Positions 28,259 to 39,361 of a stretch of 64,000 nt of DNA are shown here, piece by piece (position 1 is the first letter of the stretch; every line of letters begins with the position of its first letter). The translations under genes were made by a program, and so were the position numbers. Origin of the DNA: Pseudomonas hormoni (lineage in GTDB: Bacteria; Pseudomonadota; Gammaproteobacteria; Pseudomonadales; Pseudomonadaceae); NCBI RefSeq assembly GCF_018502625.1, contig NZ_CP075566.1, forward strand, positions 6,079,001 to 6,143,000, in the 5' to 3' direction. A model generated the notes under the pieces. That model worked only from the letters and a program-made list of their open reading frames with translations, did not search any database and was not told where the DNA came from.

Positions 28259-29062
28259 ATGATGATGAAGAAGTATCTCTCGATGCTGCTGGTCGGCGTC
28301 ACGGCATTGGTTGCAGTCAGCGCGGCGCAGGCCGGTGCCATCGATGACGCGGTCAAGCGCGGCACGCTGAAAGTCGGCATGGACCCGACCTACATGCCAT
28401 TCGAGATGACCAACAAGCGCGGCGAGATCATCGGGTTCGAAGTCGATATCCTCAAAGCCATGGCCAAGGCCATGGGTGTCAAGCTGGAACTGGTGTCCAC
28501 CGGTTACGACGGGATCATCCCGGCGCTGCTCACCGACAAGTTCGACATGATCGGCAGCGGCATGACCCTGACTCAGGAGCGCAATCTGCGCCTGAACTTC
28601 AGCGAACCGTTCATCGTGGTCGGCCAGACCCTGCTGATCCGCAAGGAGCTGGAAGGCACCATCAAGTCCTACAAAGACCTGAACACCGCCGACTACCGCA
28701 TCACCTCCAAGCTCGGCACCACCGGCGAGATGGTTGCCAAAAAGCTGATCTCCAAAGCCAAGTACCACGGCTACGACAACGAGCAGGAAGCGGTGCTCGA
28801 CGTGGTCAACGGCAAGGCCGACGCCTTCATCTACGACGCGCCTTACAACGTTGTGGCCGTGAACAAGGTCGGCAACGGCAAGCTGGTGTTCCTCGATAAG
28901 CCTTTCACCTACGAGCCGCTGGCCTTCGGTCTGAAGAAGGGTGACTACGACAGCATCAACTTCATCAACAACTTCCTGCACCAGATCCACGAAGACGGCA
29001 CCTACGATCGCATCCATGACAAGTGGTTCAAAGACACTGCTTGGCAGAAAGACATGGAATAA
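28259..29062 (+). CDS. Amino acid ABC transporter binding protein
   Basis: A 267-residue periplasmic binding protein of the SBP_bac_3 family. Signal peptide to about residue 24 (AAQAGA). Family landmarks are LKVGMDPTYMPFEM, GFEVDILKAMAKAMG, LTDKFDMIGSGMTLTQER with the ligand-contacting Arg, and DAFIYDAPYN. Several adjacent ATG codons (28259, 28262, 28265) could start it. It precedes the permease and ATPase genes but is separated from them by a REPIN. Polar amino acid uptake is clear; the specific amino acid is not. Confidence 0.92.
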   Translation: MMMKKYLSMLLVGVTALVAVSAAQAGAIDDAVKRGTLKVGMDPTYMPFEMTNKRGEIIGFEVDILKAMAKAMGVKLELVSTGYDGIIPALLTDKFDMIGSGMTLTQERNLRLNFSEPFIVVGQTLLIRKELEGTIKSYKDLNTADYRITSKLGTTGEMVAKKLISKAKYHGYDNEQEAVLDVVNGKADAFIYDAPYNVVAVNKVGNGKLVFLDKPFTYEPLAFGLKKGDYDSINFINNFLHQIHEDGTYDRIHDKWFKDTAWQKDME

Positions 29063-29103
29063 GGCTTACCGCGGCAGGGTGCCAGTAGCACCGCGCCGCC
29101 CCA

Positions 29104-29193
29104 ATCGCGGGCAAGCCCGCTCCCACAGCTATCTGGGTGAACACAAATTTTGTGTCCGGCGCAGAACCTTGTGGGAGCGGGCTTGCCCGCGAT
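29104..29193. repeat. REPIN inside an ABC transporter operon, GTGGGAGCGGGCTTGCCC group
   Basis: Arms of 24 bases (core GTGGGAGCGGGCTTGCCCG) are perfect inverted copies around a spacer that itself holds the dyad ACACAAATTTTGTGT. It lies in the 175-base gap between the binding-protein and permease genes. Confidence 0.9.
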
Positions 29194-29237
29194 GACTGCC
29201 TTCCTGGCGATACAGAATTCGGAACCTGCAAAATCCA

Positions 29238-30197
29238 ATGAAACAGAAAAAAGCCCAATGGCCCTGGCACGTGTTGACCGTGCTGGTGCTGATCGGCCTG
29301 GCCGGCGCTTTGTATTACGCCACCTCGTTGATGTCTTACGAATGGCGCTGGAACCGTGTGCCGCAGTACTTCGCCTACCACGCCGAAGAATCCCAGCGCG
29401 CCGCGGACATTTCTACCGTCAGCGAGCTGGTGCGCAAAGGCGACAAGGCTGAAGTGACCCTGCGCAACGACGCGGGTGACGAGCAACATCTGACCGTCGA
29501 CGACAACAGCCTGCAAGTCGCCCGGGGCGATGATGTGGCCGAAGGTGACGTGATCGGCGTGACTCGCCATTGGGCGGCCGGACCGCTGATGTGGGGTCTT
29601 TGGACCACCTTGTGGCTGTCCGTGGTGTCAGGCGTGCTCGGCTTGCTGATCGGCCTGGCCACCGGCCTGTGCCGTCTGTCGAACAACCCGACCCTGCGCG
29701 ACCTCTCGACGATATACGTCGAACTGGTGCGCGGTACGCCGTTGCTGGTGCAGATTTTCATTTTCTACTTCTTCATCGGCACCGTGATGAACCTGTCGCG
29801 GGAATTCGCCGGGATCGCCGCGCTGTCGTTGTTCACCGGTGCGTACGTGGCAGAGATCATCCGCTCCGGTGTGCAATCCATCGCCCGAGGTCAGAACGAA
29901 GCCGCACGCTCGCTGGGTTTGAGCGCGGGCCAGTCGATGCGCCACGTGGTGCTGCCGCAAGCGTTCAAACGCGTGCTGCCGCCGCTCGCCGGGCAATTCA
30001 TCAGCCTGGTCAAGGACACCTCGCTGGTGTCGGTGATCGCGATTACCGAGCTGCTGAAAAGCGGTCGCGAAGTCATCACCACCTCGTTTTCGCCATTCGA
30101 AATCCTGTTCTGCGTGGCCGGCCTGTATTTGTTGATCAACCTGCCGCTGTCGAAAATCGCCAGCCGGCTTGAGCGGAGGCTCGCGCAAAGTGATTGA
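29238..30197 (+). CDS. Amino acid ABC transporter permease with N-terminal periplasmic insert
   Basis: A 319-residue HisM/GlnP-type permease. TM1 is about residues 10-30, then comes a roughly 85-residue polar, probably periplasmic domain (containing [20 protein letters not shown]), and then the standard permease core from about residue 115 with the EAA loop [20 protein letters not shown] near residue 220. The insert makes it longer than the usual 220-240 residues. The start has only a weak site. It overlaps the ATPase gene by 8 bases. Confidence 0.9.
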   Translation: MKQKKAQWPWHVLTVLVLIGLAGALYYATSLMSYEWRWNRVPQYFAYHAEESQRAADISTVSELVRKGDKAEVTLRNDAGDEQHLTVDDNSLQVARGDDVAEGDVIGVTRHWAAGPLMWGLWTTLWLSVVSGVLGLLIGLATGLCRLSNNPTLRDLSTIYVELVRGTPLLVQIFIFYFFIGTVMNLSREFAGIAALSLFTGAYVAEIIRSGVQSIARGQNEAARSLGLSAGQSMRHVVLPQAFKRVLPPLAGQFISLVKDTSLVSVIAITELLKSGREVITTSFSPFEILFCVAGLYLLINLPLSKIASRLERRLAQSD

Positions 30198-30924
30198 AGT
30201 CCGCGATCTGGTAAAAGTCTTCGACACCCGCGGCCATGTGATGCGCGCGGTGGACAACGTCAGCACAACCGTCGCCAAGGGCGAAGTGCTGGTAGTGATC
30301 GGCCCGTCCGGTTCCGGCAAGTCGACCTTCCTGCGCTGCCTCAACGGCCTGGAAGAGTTCGACTCGGGCTCGGTGAGCATCGACGGCCTGCAACTGGCCG
30401 ACCCGAAAACCGACGTCAATGCCTACCGCCGCGAAGTCGGCATGGTGTTCCAGCATTTCAACCTGTTCCCGCACATGACCGTGCTGGAAAACCTCTGCCT
30501 GGCGCAGAAAGTCGTGCGCAAGCGCGGCAAGAAGGAGCGCGAGGCCAAGGCGTTGGCGTTGCTGGAAAAGGTCGGTATTGCGCAGAAGGCCAACGAGTAT
30601 CCGTCGCGCCTGTCCGGCGGTCAGCAACAGCGCGTGGCGATTGCCCGGGCGCTGGCCATGGAACCCAAGGTCATGCTGTTCGATGAGCCGACCTCGGCGC
30701 TCGACCCGGAAATGGTCGGCGAAGTGCTGGACGTGATGAAGACCCTGGCCGTGGAAGGCATGACCATGGTCTGTGTCACCCATGAAATGGGTTTTGCACG
30801 GGAAGTGGCGGATCGGGTGCTGTTCTTCGATCACGGCAAACTGTTGGAAGATGCTTCGCCGGCCGAGTTCTTCGATGCGCCGAAGGATCCGCGGGCTCAG
30901 GCCTTCCTTCGTCAGGTCCTCTAA
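30190..30924 (+). CDS. Amino acid ABC transporter ATP-binding protein
   Basis: A 244-residue ATPase of the GlnQ/HisP group. Walker [10 protein letters not shown] near residue 38, Q-loop [12 protein letters not shown], signature LSGGQQQR near residue 143, Walker [15 protein letters not shown], and switch His in [12 protein letters not shown]. The GTG at 30190 is chosen since it overlaps the permease stop and follows GGAGG; an earlier in-frame ATG-like start would only add seven residues. It energises the transporter encoded by the two preceding genes. Confidence 0.95.
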   Translation: MIEVRDLVKVFDTRGHVMRAVDNVSTTVAKGEVLVVIGPSGSGKSTFLRCLNGLEEFDSGSVSIDGLQLADPKTDVNAYRREVGMVFQHFNLFPHMTVLENLCLAQKVVRKRGKKEREAKALALLEKVGIAQKANEYPSRLSGGQQQRVAIARALAMEPKVMLFDEPTSALDPEMVGEVLDVMKTLAVEGMTMVCVTHEMGFAREVADRVLFFDHGKLLEDASPAEFFDAPKDPRAQAFLRQVL

Positions 30925-30970
30925 CAGCAGCGCCTTGGGGGCCTGGATTTGTGGTGTTCACACCAAACCC

Positions 30971-30994
30971 TGTGGGAGCCAGCCTGCTGGCGAT
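30971..30994. repeat. Single REP copy (half REPIN)
   Basis: One copy with core GGAGCCAGCCTGCTGGCGAT. The bases before it (GTGGTGTTCACACCAAACCC) resemble the spacer of the element at 1384, so this looks like a REPIN that lost its left arm. Confidence 0.75.
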
Positions 30995-31037
30995 TGCATC
31001 AACTCGGTTCCAAGCGGACCGAGGCATGCAAATCACC

Positions 31038-32954
31038 TCAAACCTTGAACCTGCCCACCAGCATCTGCAAATGCGTCCCCAACCGAGCCAGCTCGACGCT
31101 GGAGGCCGCGGTTTCTTCGCTGGCGGCCGAGGTCTGCTCGGACACATCGCGCACGTTGAGCACGCTACGGTTGATCTCTTCAGCCACCGCACTCTGCTGC
31201 TCGGCCGCCGCAGCGATCTGCTGGTTCATTGACTGAATCGCCGACACAGTGCGGGTGATGCTTTCCAGTGAACCACCGGCACGGCGGGTCAGTTCGACGC
31301 TGCTGTCGGTCAGGGTGCGGCTGTTGTCCATGATGGTCGCGACTTGCTGGGTGCCGCTTTGCAGGCCGACGATCAGCTCTTCTATTTCTTCGGTGGACTT
31401 CTGGGTGCGCTGGGCCAGGCTGCGGACCTCGTCGGCGACCACCGCAAAACCACGTCCGGCTTCACCCGCGCGGGCGGCTTCGATCGCGGCGTTGAGCGCC
31501 AGCAGGTTGGTTTGCTGGGCGACGGATTTGATCACGTCGAGCACGCTGCCGATCTTGTCGCTTTCGCGTTTCAGGTGACCCATTGCTTCGGTGGAGTTGC
31601 CGACTTCCTTGGCCAGGCGTTCGATTTGAGCGATGGCTTCGCCAACCACCTTGTCACCTTCGCGAGCCTGCTGATCGGCGGCAAGCGCGGCTTCAGAGGC
31701 CTCTTCGGCATTGCGCGCGACTTCCTGCACGGTGGCGGTCATTTCGTTCATTGCGGTTGCCACCTGATCGGTCTCGACCTTCTGGCTGTTGACCCCGGCG
31801 CTGGTCTGCTCGGTCACTGCGGACAGTTCTTCGGCGGCGCTGGCGATTTGCGTGACGCCGTCGCTGATGCCACCGATCAATTCGCGCAGGCCCAGGGTCA
31901 TGCGCTGCATGGAGCGCTGGAGCTGACCGAGTTCGTCCTGGCGCACGGACACGAGGTTCTGGGTCAAGTCGCCGGCGGCAATTCGCTCGGCCACTTTTAG
32001 CGTCTGGCTCAACGGAATGACGATCTGCCGGGTGATGGCCCACGCCGCGAACAGGCCAAAGACCAGCGCCAGGGCGGTGGCCAGCAACAGCATGTTTTTG
32101 GCGCGTGCGGCGTCGGTGTCACGCACGACGGTCTGCGAGGCGGTGAGTTTTTTGCTGACGTCGAGCAGGATGTCGCCTTGCGCGGCCATGCGTTTCAACG
32201 CGGCGGCGCTGGCGACCTGAGAGTCTCGGTACTGGCTGACGGCGGCGCGGTAGGCCTTGAGTGAATCGCTGGCCTGTTGCAGGTTGGCGATGTGTTGTTC
32301 GGGGAGTTTCGACCGCAGGCTTTCGAGGTTTTTCAGCGCATTGTCGATGGCGTCCAGTGCCGGTTGCTCGGCTTCGGGCTTGCCGCTGTAGGTATAGCCG
32401 CGCACCTGGAAGCGAGCCTGCTGGATCAGTTTGCTCAAGTCGATCACGCTGTTGAAATCGGCGACGCTGTCGCCTTGCAGCATGGATTTCTCGACTTCGC
32501 CCACGCGTGCCACGGCGTTATCGGCCGTGGCGCCGAGTTTGCTGCGAGCATCTTCGCGGTTGGCGCCAGCCTGGGTCATGGCGGCGAAGGCTTGTTTGTA
32601 TTCGCTGACGGCAGCCAGTTGCTGGTCGATCATCGCCACGTCGGCCGGTTGTTCGATCAGCGTGCGGGCGGTTTTCAGTCCGGTGTCGAGTTGGCCGAGC
32701 AGGTCGTTGACGGCGCCCGGTCCTTGTTCGCCACGGCGCATTTCGTAGTCCAGGCGGGCCAGGCGCAAGTCCTTGGTCAGCTCGTTGAGGCTGGAAATGA
32801 ACCCCAGCTTGTCGCCGCGACTGATCACGTCAGTCAGGCCGGTCCAGCCGGTAACGGTGATCAACAAGGTGAGTAGCAATACCAGACCGAAGCCGACACC
32901 CAATTTGCGATTGACGCTGACGTTCCCCAGTTTCTCGGCTAGCCATCGGTACAT
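31038..32954 (-). CDS. Methyl-accepting chemotaxis protein with helical bimodular (HBM-type) sensor
   Basis: Chemoreceptor of 638 residues from the ATG at 32954, preceded by GGGAGAG; the few codons upstream lack a site. TM1 is about residues 18-37, followed by a roughly 250-residue all-helical periplasmic region with no Cache motif, TM2 about 285-308, HAMP, and a signalling domain with [19 protein letters not shown] at the tip. The length and helical sensor fit the HBM class, to which the P. putida receptor McpS (TCA-cycle acids) belongs. An organic-acid ligand is therefore possible but not shown. Confidence 0.88.
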   Translation of the reverse strand: MYRWLAEKLGNVSVNRKLGVGFGLVLLLTLLITVTGWTGLTDVISRGDKLGFISSLNELTKDLRLARLDYEMRRGEQGPGAVNDLLGQLDTGLKTARTLIEQPADVAMIDQQLAAVSEYKQAFAAMTQAGANREDARSKLGATADNAVARVGEVEKSMLQGDSVADFNSVIDLSKLIQQARFQVRGYTYSGKPEAEQPALDAIDNALKNLESLRSKLPEQHIANLQQASDSLKAYRAAVSQYRDSQVASAAALKRMAAQGDILLDVSKKLTASQTVVRDTDAARAKNMLLLATALALVFGLFAAWAITRQIVIPLSQTLKVAERIAAGDLTQNLVSVRQDELGQLQRSMQRMTLGLRELIGGISDGVTQIASAAEELSAVTEQTSAGVNSQKVETDQVATAMNEMTATVQEVARNAEEASEAALAADQQAREGDKVVGEAIAQIERLAKEVGNSTEAMGHLKRESDKIGSVLDVIKSVAQQTNLLALNAAIEAARAGEAGRGFAVVADEVRSLAQRTQKSTEEIEELIVGLQSGTQQVATIMDNSRTLTDSSVELTRRAGGSLESITRTVSAIQSMNQQIAAAAEQQSAVAEEINRSVLNVRDVSEQTSAASEETAASSVELARLGTHLQMLVGRFKV

Positions 32955-33051
32955 GCTGCAACTCTCCCGGACCACAAGTTGGTTTTATGGGAGGTGTATC
33001 GGCTGGCGGGCGGGAATCTGTAGGCACGACGCAAGTTTGGCGTGGGTAACC

Positions 33052-33172
33052 TGTGGCGAGGGAGCTTGCTCCCGCTCGGCGGCGTAGCCGTCGTAAAACC
33101 AGTCACCGCGATATTGGGGAATAAAAGCGATGGCCGCTTCGCGACCAAGCGGGAGCAAGCTCCCTCGCCACA
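33052..33172. repeat. Long REPIN, GTGGCGAGGGAGCTTGC group
   Basis: Facing arms over 121 bases between the start of the chemoreceptor gene and the 3' end of rsmE. Confidence 0.85.
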
Positions 33173-33199
33173 GGGTTTGAGTGAAGCTCAGCGATGGAG

Positions 33200-33907
33200 T
33201 CAGAACAGACGGGCGAGCAGCGCAGTAACGGCAGTCTCCACGCGCAGGATGCGCTCGCCGAGCTGCACCGGTTGCAGGCCGGATTTGCCGAGTAAATCGA
33301 TTTCGTAGGGAATCCAGCCGCCTTCCGGGCCGATGGCCAGGGTCACCGGTTCGTCCAGGCCGCGGGGGCAGGGCGGGTAATTGCCGGGATGACCGACGAG
33401 GCCGAGGGTGCCTTCGGTGATTGCCGGCAGTCGATCTTCGACGAACGGTTTGAAGCGCTTTTCGATGACAATTTCAGGCAACACGCTGTCCCGGGCCTGT
33501 TCGAGGCCGAGGATCAGTTGCTCGCGAATCGCCTCGGGCTCCAGGAACGGTGTCTGCCAGAAGCTCTTCTCGACGCGATAGCTGTTTACCAGCACGATCC
33601 GCGGCACACCCATGGCCGCCACGGTCTGAAACACCCGACGGAGCATTTTGGGCCGCGGCAGAGCCAATACCAGGGTCAGCGGCAGCTTGGTTGGTGGCGG
33701 CTGGTCGAGGGTGACGCGAAGTTCGGCTTCATCGGCGTCCAGGCGCAACACTTCGGCCGAACCCATCAGACCGCCGATACGCCCGACGCGCATACTGTCA
33801 CCCACTTCACAGCGGTGGACTTCCTGCATGTGCGTCAACCGCCGATCGCGCAGGATCGCCCGGTCGGCCGCAATGAAATCGGCCTCTTCGAGGAGCAACA
33901 GGTTCAC
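33200..33907 (-). CDS. rsmE: 16S rRNA (uracil-1498-N3)-methyltransferase
   Basis: Methylates U1498 of 16S rRNA using SAM. 235 residues, normal length. N-terminal PUA-like part (about 1-70) with [19 protein letters not shown], then a knotted SPOUT domain with [20 protein letters not shown], and the SAM-knot segment [16 protein letters not shown] near residue 190. Overlaps the tatC stop by 4 bases, at the downstream end of the long minus-strand gene run. Confidence 0.95.
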   Translation of the reverse strand: MNLLLLEEADFIAADRAILRDRRLTHMQEVHRCEVGDSMRVGRIGGLMGSAEVLRLDADEAELRVTLDQPPPTKLPLTLVLALPRPKMLRRVFQTVAAMGVPRIVLVNSYRVEKSFWQTPFLEPEAIREQLILGLEQARDSVLPEIVIEKRFKPFVEDRLPAITEGTLGLVGHPGNYPPCPRGLDEPVTLAIGPEGGWIPYEIDLLGKSGLQPVQLGERILRVETAVTALLARLF

Positions 33908-34698
33908 GGCTGGGTCGCTGGCGGCTGGTCGTTGTGATCGTCAACCGGCTGGTCGTCGGGGTGCTCGCCACGCTTGCTGATCAGGCTGCCGAACAGGATG
34001 CCGATTTCAAACAGCAGCCACATCGGTACGGCCAGCAGCGTCTGCGAAAAGATGTCCGGTGGCGTCAGGATCATGCCGACCACGAAGCAGCCAATGATCA
34101 CGTACGGGCGGATTTTCTTCAGGTATTTGACGTCGACCACGCCGATCCACACCAGCAGCACCACAGCCACCGGGATTTCAAACGCCACGCCGAAGGCGAA
34201 GAACAGCGTCATGACGAAGTCGAGGTAGCTGCTGATGTCGGTCATCATCTCCACGCCGGCCGGGGTGGCGGCGGCGAAGAATTTGAAGATCAGCGGGAAC
34301 ACCAGGTAGTAGGCGAACGCCATACCGGCGTAGAACAGCATGATGCTCGATACCAGCAAGGGTACGGCGATGCGTTTTTCATGCTTGTACAGGCCTGGCG
34401 CAATGAAGCCCCAGATCTGATGCAGGATCACCGGGATCGCCAGGAACAGCGACACCATCATGGTCAGCTTCAGCGGCGTCAGGAACGGCGACGACACGTC
34501 GGTGGCGATCATCGTCGCGCCCACCGGCAGGTATTGCCGCAACGGCGTGGAGACGAAGGTGTAGATCTGCTGGGTGAAGGCGAACAACCCGGCGAAGATG
34601 ATGAAGATCGCCGCTACGCAGCGCAGCAGACGGGTACGCAACTCGGTGAGGTGCGAAACCAGCGGCATGTGCTGGTCGTTTTCTGGGAGATCGCTCAT
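33904..34698 (-). CDS. tatC: Sec-independent protein translocase TatC
   Basis: Core receptor of the twin-arginine export system, which moves folded proteins across the inner membrane. 264 residues with six transmembrane segments. The N-terminal motif [14 protein letters not shown] and the later ALYKHEKR-type region ([14 protein letters not shown] near residue 100) are conserved signal-peptide contacts. A hydrophilic tail carries several Asp/His residues at the end. Overlaps tatB by 4 bases and rsmE by 4 bases. Confidence 0.97.
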   Translation of the reverse strand: MSDLPENDQHMPLVSHLTELRTRLLRCVAAIFIIFAGLFAFTQQIYTFVSTPLRQYLPVGATMIATDVSSPFLTPLKLTMMVSLFLAIPVILHQIWGFIAPGLYKHEKRIAVPLLVSSIMLFYAGMAFAYYLVFPLIFKFFAAATPAGVEMMTDISSYLDFVMTLFFAFGVAFEIPVAVVLLVWIGVVDVKYLKKIRPYVIIGCFVVGMILTPPDIFSQTLLAVPMWLLFEIGILFGSLISKRGEHPDDQPVDDHNDQPPATQP

Positions 34699-35090
34699 GG
34701 GGCTCGCGGCGGCAGTGTTGGGTCATGAGGGGCCGGCACAACAGGCGCAGGTTCTGCTGCGGCTACAACAGGTGCAGGTTCGGCAGCGGCTGGAGCAGGG
34801 ATCGTCTGTTCCGCCACCGGTTGAACCGGTGTGGCTTCCTGCTGAGTCGGCGTGAAGATCTTCCGCGCCTCCTGTTCCAGCGACAGAATGTGCTCGTTGT
34901 GTAGTTGCCGACGAATTTCGTCGGCACCGATTTCACGTTCAACTTCCTGTTTGATCGCGTTGAAGCTGCGCTTCAGACGCCCGACCCACAGGCCCGCCGT
35001 GCGCGCAGCACCCGGCAGACGTTCGGGGCCCAGCACCAGCAGGGCCACGAGGCCGACGAGCAGCAGTTCAGAGAAGCTGATACCAAACAT
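34695..35090 (-). CDS. tatB: Sec-independent protein translocase TatB
   Basis: 131-residue Tat receptor partner of TatC. N-terminal transmembrane helix (about residues 3-21) begins [19 protein letters not shown] with the conserved Glu8, followed by the LGPERLP hinge and a long amphipathic helix to about residue 75. The C-terminal tail is Pro/Ala/Val-rich and probably disordered. Follows tatA after 10 bases. Confidence 0.97.
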   Translation of the reverse strand: MFGISFSELLLVGLVALLVLGPERLPGAARTAGLWVGRLKRSFNAIKQEVEREIGADEIRRQLHNEHILSLEQEARKIFTPTQQEATPVQPVAEQTIPAPAAAEPAPVVAAAEPAPVVPAPHDPTLPPRAP

Positions 35091-35100
35091 TAGTCAGTGC

Positions 35101-35379
35101 TCACACGTCTTTGCGGATCGGCTCTTCGACTTTTTGCGCCTGCACGTCAATGGTGTGCGGCTGGTTCACGGACTGCGTGGTCTGTGGCTGGACCGGTGGC
35201 ACCGGTTGGGCCGGGGTCACGGTCGGGTCGGCCGGTTTTTCGTCATCGTTCATGGCTTTCTTGAAACCCTTGATCGATTCGCCGACGTCGGTACCGAGGT
35301 TTTTCAGTTTCTTGGTGCCGAACACCAGTACGACAACAACCAGGATGACGATCCAGTGTTTCCAGTCAAAAATGCCCAT
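35101..35379 (-). CDS. tatA: Sec-independent protein translocase TatA
   Basis: 92-residue pore-forming subunit of the Tat system. N-terminal membrane helix with [20 protein letters not shown], then the FGTKKL hinge and the amphipathic helix with [18 protein letters not shown], as in all TatA proteins. The tail after residue 50 is Pro/Gln-rich. First of three tat genes; downstream of hisE by 25 bases. Confidence 0.97.
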   Translation of the reverse strand: MGIFDWKHWIVILVVVVLVFGTKKLKNLGTDVGESIKGFKKAMNDDEKPADPTVTPAQPVPPVQPQTTQSVNQPHTIDVQAQKVEEPIRKDV

Positions 35380-35404
35380 GTTGCTGCTCCTCTCTAATAG
35401 TTAT

Positions 35405-35737
35405 TCAGGCGGACGGACGCGAGGCTTTCTCGGCGTGTCCGGACAGACCGAAACGACGGTCCAGTTCATCGAGTACAGCCTGTGGATGCTGCCCCAGTTG
35501 GGCGAGCATGACCATGCTGTGGAACCATAGATCGGCGGTCTCGTAGATTACATCGCTGCAGTCACCGCTGATGGCGGCGTCCTTGGCGGCAATGATGGTT
35601 TCGACCGACTCTTCGCCGACTTTTTCCAGAATCTTGTTCAAGCCCTTGTGGTACAGGCTGGCGACATACGAGCTGTCGGCGGCGGCGCCTTTGCGCTCTT
35701 CCAGCACCTCGGCCAGACGGGTCAGGGTGTCACTCAT
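35405..35737 (-). CDS. hisE: Phosphoribosyl-ATP pyrophosphatase
   Basis: Second step of histidine biosynthesis: PR-ATP to PR-AMP + PPi. 110 residues of the MazG-like all-helical fold, with [15 protein letters not shown] near residue 37 and the metal-binding EXXE-type pattern, then [17 protein letters not shown]. It is separate from hisI, as usual in Pseudomonas (fused HisIE in enterics). Overlaps the 3' end of hisI by 8 bases. Confidence 0.96.
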   Translation of the reverse strand: MSDTLTRLAEVLEERKGAAADSSYVASLYHKGLNKILEKVGEESVETIIAAKDAAISGDCSDVIYETADLWFHSMVMLAQLGQHPQAVLDELDRRFGLSGHAEKASRPSA

Positions 35738-36131
35738 GGGTATGTCCTGCGGAGTAGATGGCGTGCGGGTTTTTCAGGACTGGGTCGACGGTTTTCCAGT
35801 CGCCGTTCTCGAAGACGCGGTAGAAGCAGCTCTGACGGCCGGTATGGCAGGCAATGTCGCCGATCTGCTCGACCATCAGGATGATCACGTCGGCGTCACA
35901 GTCCAGGCGCATCTCATGCAGGGTCTGCACGTGGCCGGACTCTTCGCCCTTGCGCCACAGCTTGCCACGGGAACGTGACCAGTAAATGGCGCGGTTTTCG
36001 GCAGCGGTCAGTTCCAGCGCTTCGCGGTTCATCCAGGCCATCATCAGGACGCGCCCGGTCTTGTGATCCTGGGCAATTGCCGGCACCAGGCCATCGGCGT
36101 CCCACTTGATCTCGTCCAGCCAGTTTTTCAT
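35730..36131 (-). CDS. hisI: Phosphoribosyl-AMP cyclohydrolase
   Basis: Third step of histidine biosynthesis, opening the adenine ring of PR-AMP. 133 residues from the ATG at 36131; the frame runs 15 codons further upstream but the family begins at [18 protein letters not shown]. Key features are the [10 protein letters not shown] block, the DCDAD metal site near residue 89, and the zinc cysteines, including Cys in HTGRQSCFY near residue 108. Followed directly by hisE. Confidence 0.95.
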   Translation of the reverse strand: MKNWLDEIKWDADGLVPAIAQDHKTGRVLMMAWMNREALELTAAENRAIYWSRSRGKLWRKGEESGHVQTLHEMRLDCDADVIILMVEQIGDIACHTGRQSCFYRVFENGDWKTVDPVLKNPHAIYSAGHTHE

Positions 36132-36211
36132 CTTCGACTCCGACAGCGGGCCCCGCACTTCATTAGCAGAGCCCAACGTTCAAACAGTGTGCCAGTGGAT
36201 CACACAACTGG

Positions 36212-37816
36212 CTATCGGCGAACGACCAGATACAAACCGACGGCCATCATGATTCCGGCCGGCCAGTAAGCCAGTTCATTCAGCGGCCCGCCAGCGGCGA
36301 GTATTGCGCCGCCAGCCAGATGGGCTGTGCCGAGCAGACGCAGGAACCAGTCGTCCCGGCGCCGATGCCACGGTGGCGGCGGGTCGTAGGCGTGGGGCTG
36401 GGACATGCGCTCGAGCAGATCGCGGGCCATATTGGCCAGGTGCGGCAGCTGTTCGAACTGGCTCTGCACGTTGCCGAGCAAGGCTTTGGGGCTGACGCGC
36501 TCACGCATCCAGCGTTCGAGGAACGGTTGGGCGGTGTTCCACAAATCGAGGTCCGGGTACAACTGACGGCCCAGGCCTTCGATGTTCAGCAGGGTTTTTT
36601 GCAGCAGCACCAGTTGCGGCTGCACTTCCATGTTGAAGCGTCGAGCCGTCTGGAACAGGCGCATCAGCACCTGGCCGAATGAAATATCTTTTAACGGTTT
36701 TTCGAAGATCGGCTCGCACACGGTACGGATCGCCGCTTCGAATTCGTTGAGTTTGGTTTCCGCCGGCACCCAGCCCGAATCGATGTGCAATTGCGCCACA
36801 CGACGGTAATCACGCTTGAAGAACGCGAACAGGTTGCGCGCCAGGTAATCCTGGTCTTCCGGGGTCAGGCTGCCGACGATGCCGCAGTCGATCGCAATGT
36901 ACTGCGGGCTCCACGGGTTGACGGTGCTGACGAAGATGTTGCCGGGGTGCATGTCGGCGTGGAAGAAACTGTCGCGGAACACCTGGGTGAAGAAGATCTC
37001 CACGCCGCGCTCGGCGAGCATTTTCATGTCGGTGCGCTGGTCGGCGAGGGTCGCCAGATCGGTCACCTGAATCCCGTAGATGCGCTCCATCACCAGCACT
37101 TTCGGCCGGCACCAGTCCCAATAGACTTGAGGCACATATAGCAGCGGCGAGCCTTCGAAGTTGCGTTTCAGCTGGCTGGCGTTGGCCGCCTCGCGCAACA
37201 GGTCGAGTTCGTCGTAGATGGTTTTTTCGTAGTCGCTGACCACGTCCACCGGGTGCAGCAGGCGTGCGTCCGCGGAGAGTTTTTCCGCGGCGCGGGCGAG
37301 GATGAACAGCCACGCCAGATCCTGCGCGATGATGGGTTTCAGACCGGGGCGAATGACTTTGACGACGACTTCTTCACCGGTTTTCAGCTGCGCGGCATGC
37401 ACCTGTGCCACCGAAGCAGAAGCCAGCGGTTCGACGTCAAAGCGGCTGAACACTTCACTGATTTTCTTGCCGAGCTGTTCTTCGATCAGCTTGACCGACA
37501 CTTGCGAATCGAACGGCGGCACGCGGTCCTGAAGCTTCATCAGCTCGTCGGCGATGTCTTCCGGCAACAGGTCGCGGCGGGTGGACAGGATCTGCCCGAA
37601 CTTGATGAAAATCGGCCCCAGGTCCTGCAGCGCCAGGCGCAATCGTGCACCGCGGCTCAGGTCCAGCGTCTTGCGCGGGAACCAGCGCCACGGCAAGGCG
37701 AAGCGCAGCGCCAGCAGAAACCACGGCAGCGGGAGGGCGAACAGCAGGTCATCGAGGCGGTAGCGAATCACAACGCGCTGGATGCGCAACAAACGGCGGA
37801 CGGCAAGCAGCTTCAT
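36212..37816 (-). CDS. ubiB: Ubiquinone biosynthesis ATPase/kinase-like protein UbiB
   Basis: Atypical kinase-like ATPase (ABC1/ADCK family) required for aerobic ubiquinone synthesis. 534 residues. The signature KxGQ motif appears as [11 protein letters not shown] near residue 72, then the Ala-rich loop [11 protein letters not shown] near 130 and VKVIRPG, with the catalytic loop HADMHPGNI near 287 and the DCG metal site in AIDCGIVG. The C-terminal 40 residues form two membrane segments. Overlaps ubiJ by 4 bases. Confidence 0.97.
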   Translation of the reverse strand: MKLLAVRRLLRIQRVVIRYRLDDLLFALPLPWFLLALRFALPWRWFPRKTLDLSRGARLRLALQDLGPIFIKFGQILSTRRDLLPEDIADELMKLQDRVPPFDSQVSVKLIEEQLGKKISEVFSRFDVEPLASASVAQVHAAQLKTGEEVVVKVIRPGLKPIIAQDLAWLFILARAAEKLSADARLLHPVDVVSDYEKTIYDELDLLREAANASQLKRNFEGSPLLYVPQVYWDWCRPKVLVMERIYGIQVTDLATLADQRTDMKMLAERGVEIFFTQVFRDSFFHADMHPGNIFVSTVNPWSPQYIAIDCGIVGSLTPEDQDYLARNLFAFFKRDYRRVAQLHIDSGWVPAETKLNEFEAAIRTVCEPIFEKPLKDISFGQVLMRLFQTARRFNMEVQPQLVLLQKTLLNIEGLGRQLYPDLDLWNTAQPFLERWMRERVSPKALLGNVQSQFEQLPHLANMARDLLERMSQPHAYDPPPPWHRRRDDWFLRLLGTAHLAGGAILAAGGPLNELAYWPAGIMMAVGLYLVVRR

Positions 37817-38436
37817 GCGTTATCGCTTGGGTCGAGGGATCGGGAAAGGCGCTCGAAACGCGCCTCGAGTCGTTCCAGATCGAGTTTGATCTGGTCCAGT
37901 TCACTGAAACGGGCTTCGGCTTCGCGCTGACCGACGAGGGTGCGCGATTCTTCAGCCAGGTATTCGCCCAGGTTCTGATTGAGGCTGGCGAACCCTTGCT
38001 GATACCAGCGTGCGCGGCTGCGCAGGTGACCGCCGACCAGGTTCGTGGCGACCGGGCCGAGCCAGCGCGAGAGTTCGTACTCCCAGTCCAGTTCGAGATC
38101 CTGAAGGATCGCCGCCAGTTCCAGCAGCACGCCGCTGTCGCCGTCGAGTTCAACTTGAGGGGCATGCAGGACCGAGGTCTTGTCCTTGCTCAACGCCAGT
38201 TTCAGCAGGCTTGAGGCCGGTGCGCGCAAGGTGCAGTCGGCACCGGTTTCCCAGTGGGATGCGAGCATCAAGCCTTCGTCGCTGGGCAGGATGAACAGTT
38301 GCAGCGCCGGGCTGCGGCAGTCGACGGCAATCACCTTGCCGCTCAAATGCGCCAGCCGCGGCAGCGCCGTGCTGTCGAGGCGCAGCACCCGGTTCAGACC
38401 GAGTTCAACGCTGGCGAGCAGTCCGGCCAGCAACAT
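37813..38436 (-). CDS. ubiJ: Ubiquinone biosynthesis accessory factor UbiJ
   Basis: 207-residue lipid-binding accessory protein with an N-terminal SCP2 domain (about residues 15-115), which helps organise the soluble Ubi complex, and a helical C-terminus with a coiled-coil-like stretch at 165-200. The start [21 protein letters not shown] is typical. Sits between ubiE (1-base overlap) and ubiB (4-base overlap), the conserved ubiEJB order. Confidence 0.94.
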   Translation of the reverse strand: MLLAGLLASVELGLNRVLRLDSTALPRLAHLSGKVIAVDCRSPALQLFILPSDEGLMLASHWETGADCTLRAPASSLLKLALSKDKTSVLHAPQVELDGDSGVLLELAAILQDLELDWEYELSRWLGPVATNLVGGHLRSRARWYQQGFASLNQNLGEYLAEESRTLVGQREAEARFSELDQIKLDLERLEARFERLSRSLDPSDNA

Positions 38437-39206
38437 CAGGGTTTGATACCACGGTGCAGGGCGACGATGCCTGCGGTCATGTTGTGATAGGTCACGCGGT
38501 CGAAACCGGCCTCGACCATCATCGACTTCAGGGTTTCCTGATTCGGGTGCATGCGGATCGATTCGGCCAGATAGCGATAGCTTTCCGAATCGTTGGTGAT
38601 CAGCTTGCCCATCAACGGCATGAAGGCGAACGAGTAGGCGTCGTAGGCCTTGGACATCAGCGCGTTGGTCGGCTTGGAGAATTCCAGCACCAGCAAACGG
38701 CCGCCCGGCTTGAGTACGCGCAGCATCGAACGCAGGGCATCTTCTTTATGCGTGACGTTGCGCAGGCCGAAGGCGATGGTCACGCAGTCGAAGTGGTTGT
38801 CCGGGAACGGCAGCTTTTCAGCATCGGCCTGGACGAATTCGACGTTGCCGGCCACGCCGAGATCCAGCAGGCGGTCACGGCCGACCTTGAGCATGGATTC
38901 GTTGATGTCGGCCAACACCACCTGGCCGGTCGGGCCCACGAGGTGCGAGAATTTCTTGGTCAGGTCGCCGGTGCCACCGGCAATGTCCAGCACGCGGTTA
39001 CCAGTGCGCACGCCCGACAGCTCGATCGCGAAACGCTTCCACAGACGGTGCATGCCGCCCGACAGGAGGTCGTTCATCAAGTCGTACTTGGCGGCTACCG
39101 AGTGGAAAACCTCAGCGACTTTTTCCGCTTTTTGGCTTTCCGGAACGTTTTTGAAACCGAAGTGAGTGGTGGGTTCGGCATCGCTGCCTTTGCGCTGATC
39201 AGTCAT
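38436..39206 (-). CDS. ubiE: Ubiquinone/menaquinone C-methyltransferase
   Basis: SAM-dependent methyltransferase for the C2 methylation in ubiquinone synthesis. 256 residues from the ATG at 39206 ([18 protein letters not shown]); the frame is open 84 bases further upstream but that part is not family-like. SAM-binding motif [12 protein letters not shown] near residue 73, then QADAEKLPF and the UbiE signature [18 protein letters not shown] near residue 40. First gene of the long minus-strand run ending at rsmE. Confidence 0.96.
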   Translation of the reverse strand: MTDQRKGSDAEPTTHFGFKNVPESQKAEKVAEVFHSVAAKYDLMNDLLSGGMHRLWKRFAIELSGVRTGNRVLDIAGGTGDLTKKFSHLVGPTGQVVLADINESMLKVGRDRLLDLGVAGNVEFVQADAEKLPFPDNHFDCVTIAFGLRNVTHKEDALRSMLRVLKPGGRLLVLEFSKPTNALMSKAYDAYSFAFMPLMGKLITNDSESYRYLAESIRMHPNQETLKSMMVEAGFDRVTYHNMTAGIVALHRGIKP

Positions 39207-39361
39207 ATCGCTGTCACCAGAAGAGAATGCGGGACATTCTAATCCCGGTGGCCTGCTTTGTCTTGGCAAGGCTGAAGGTAAGATAGGCAATCACCGGGAC
39301 GTTTTGCCGCAGCGGCGGTCAAGATGCTTCAGGAAAGTATCCATAAAGCAGGAGTCATTCG

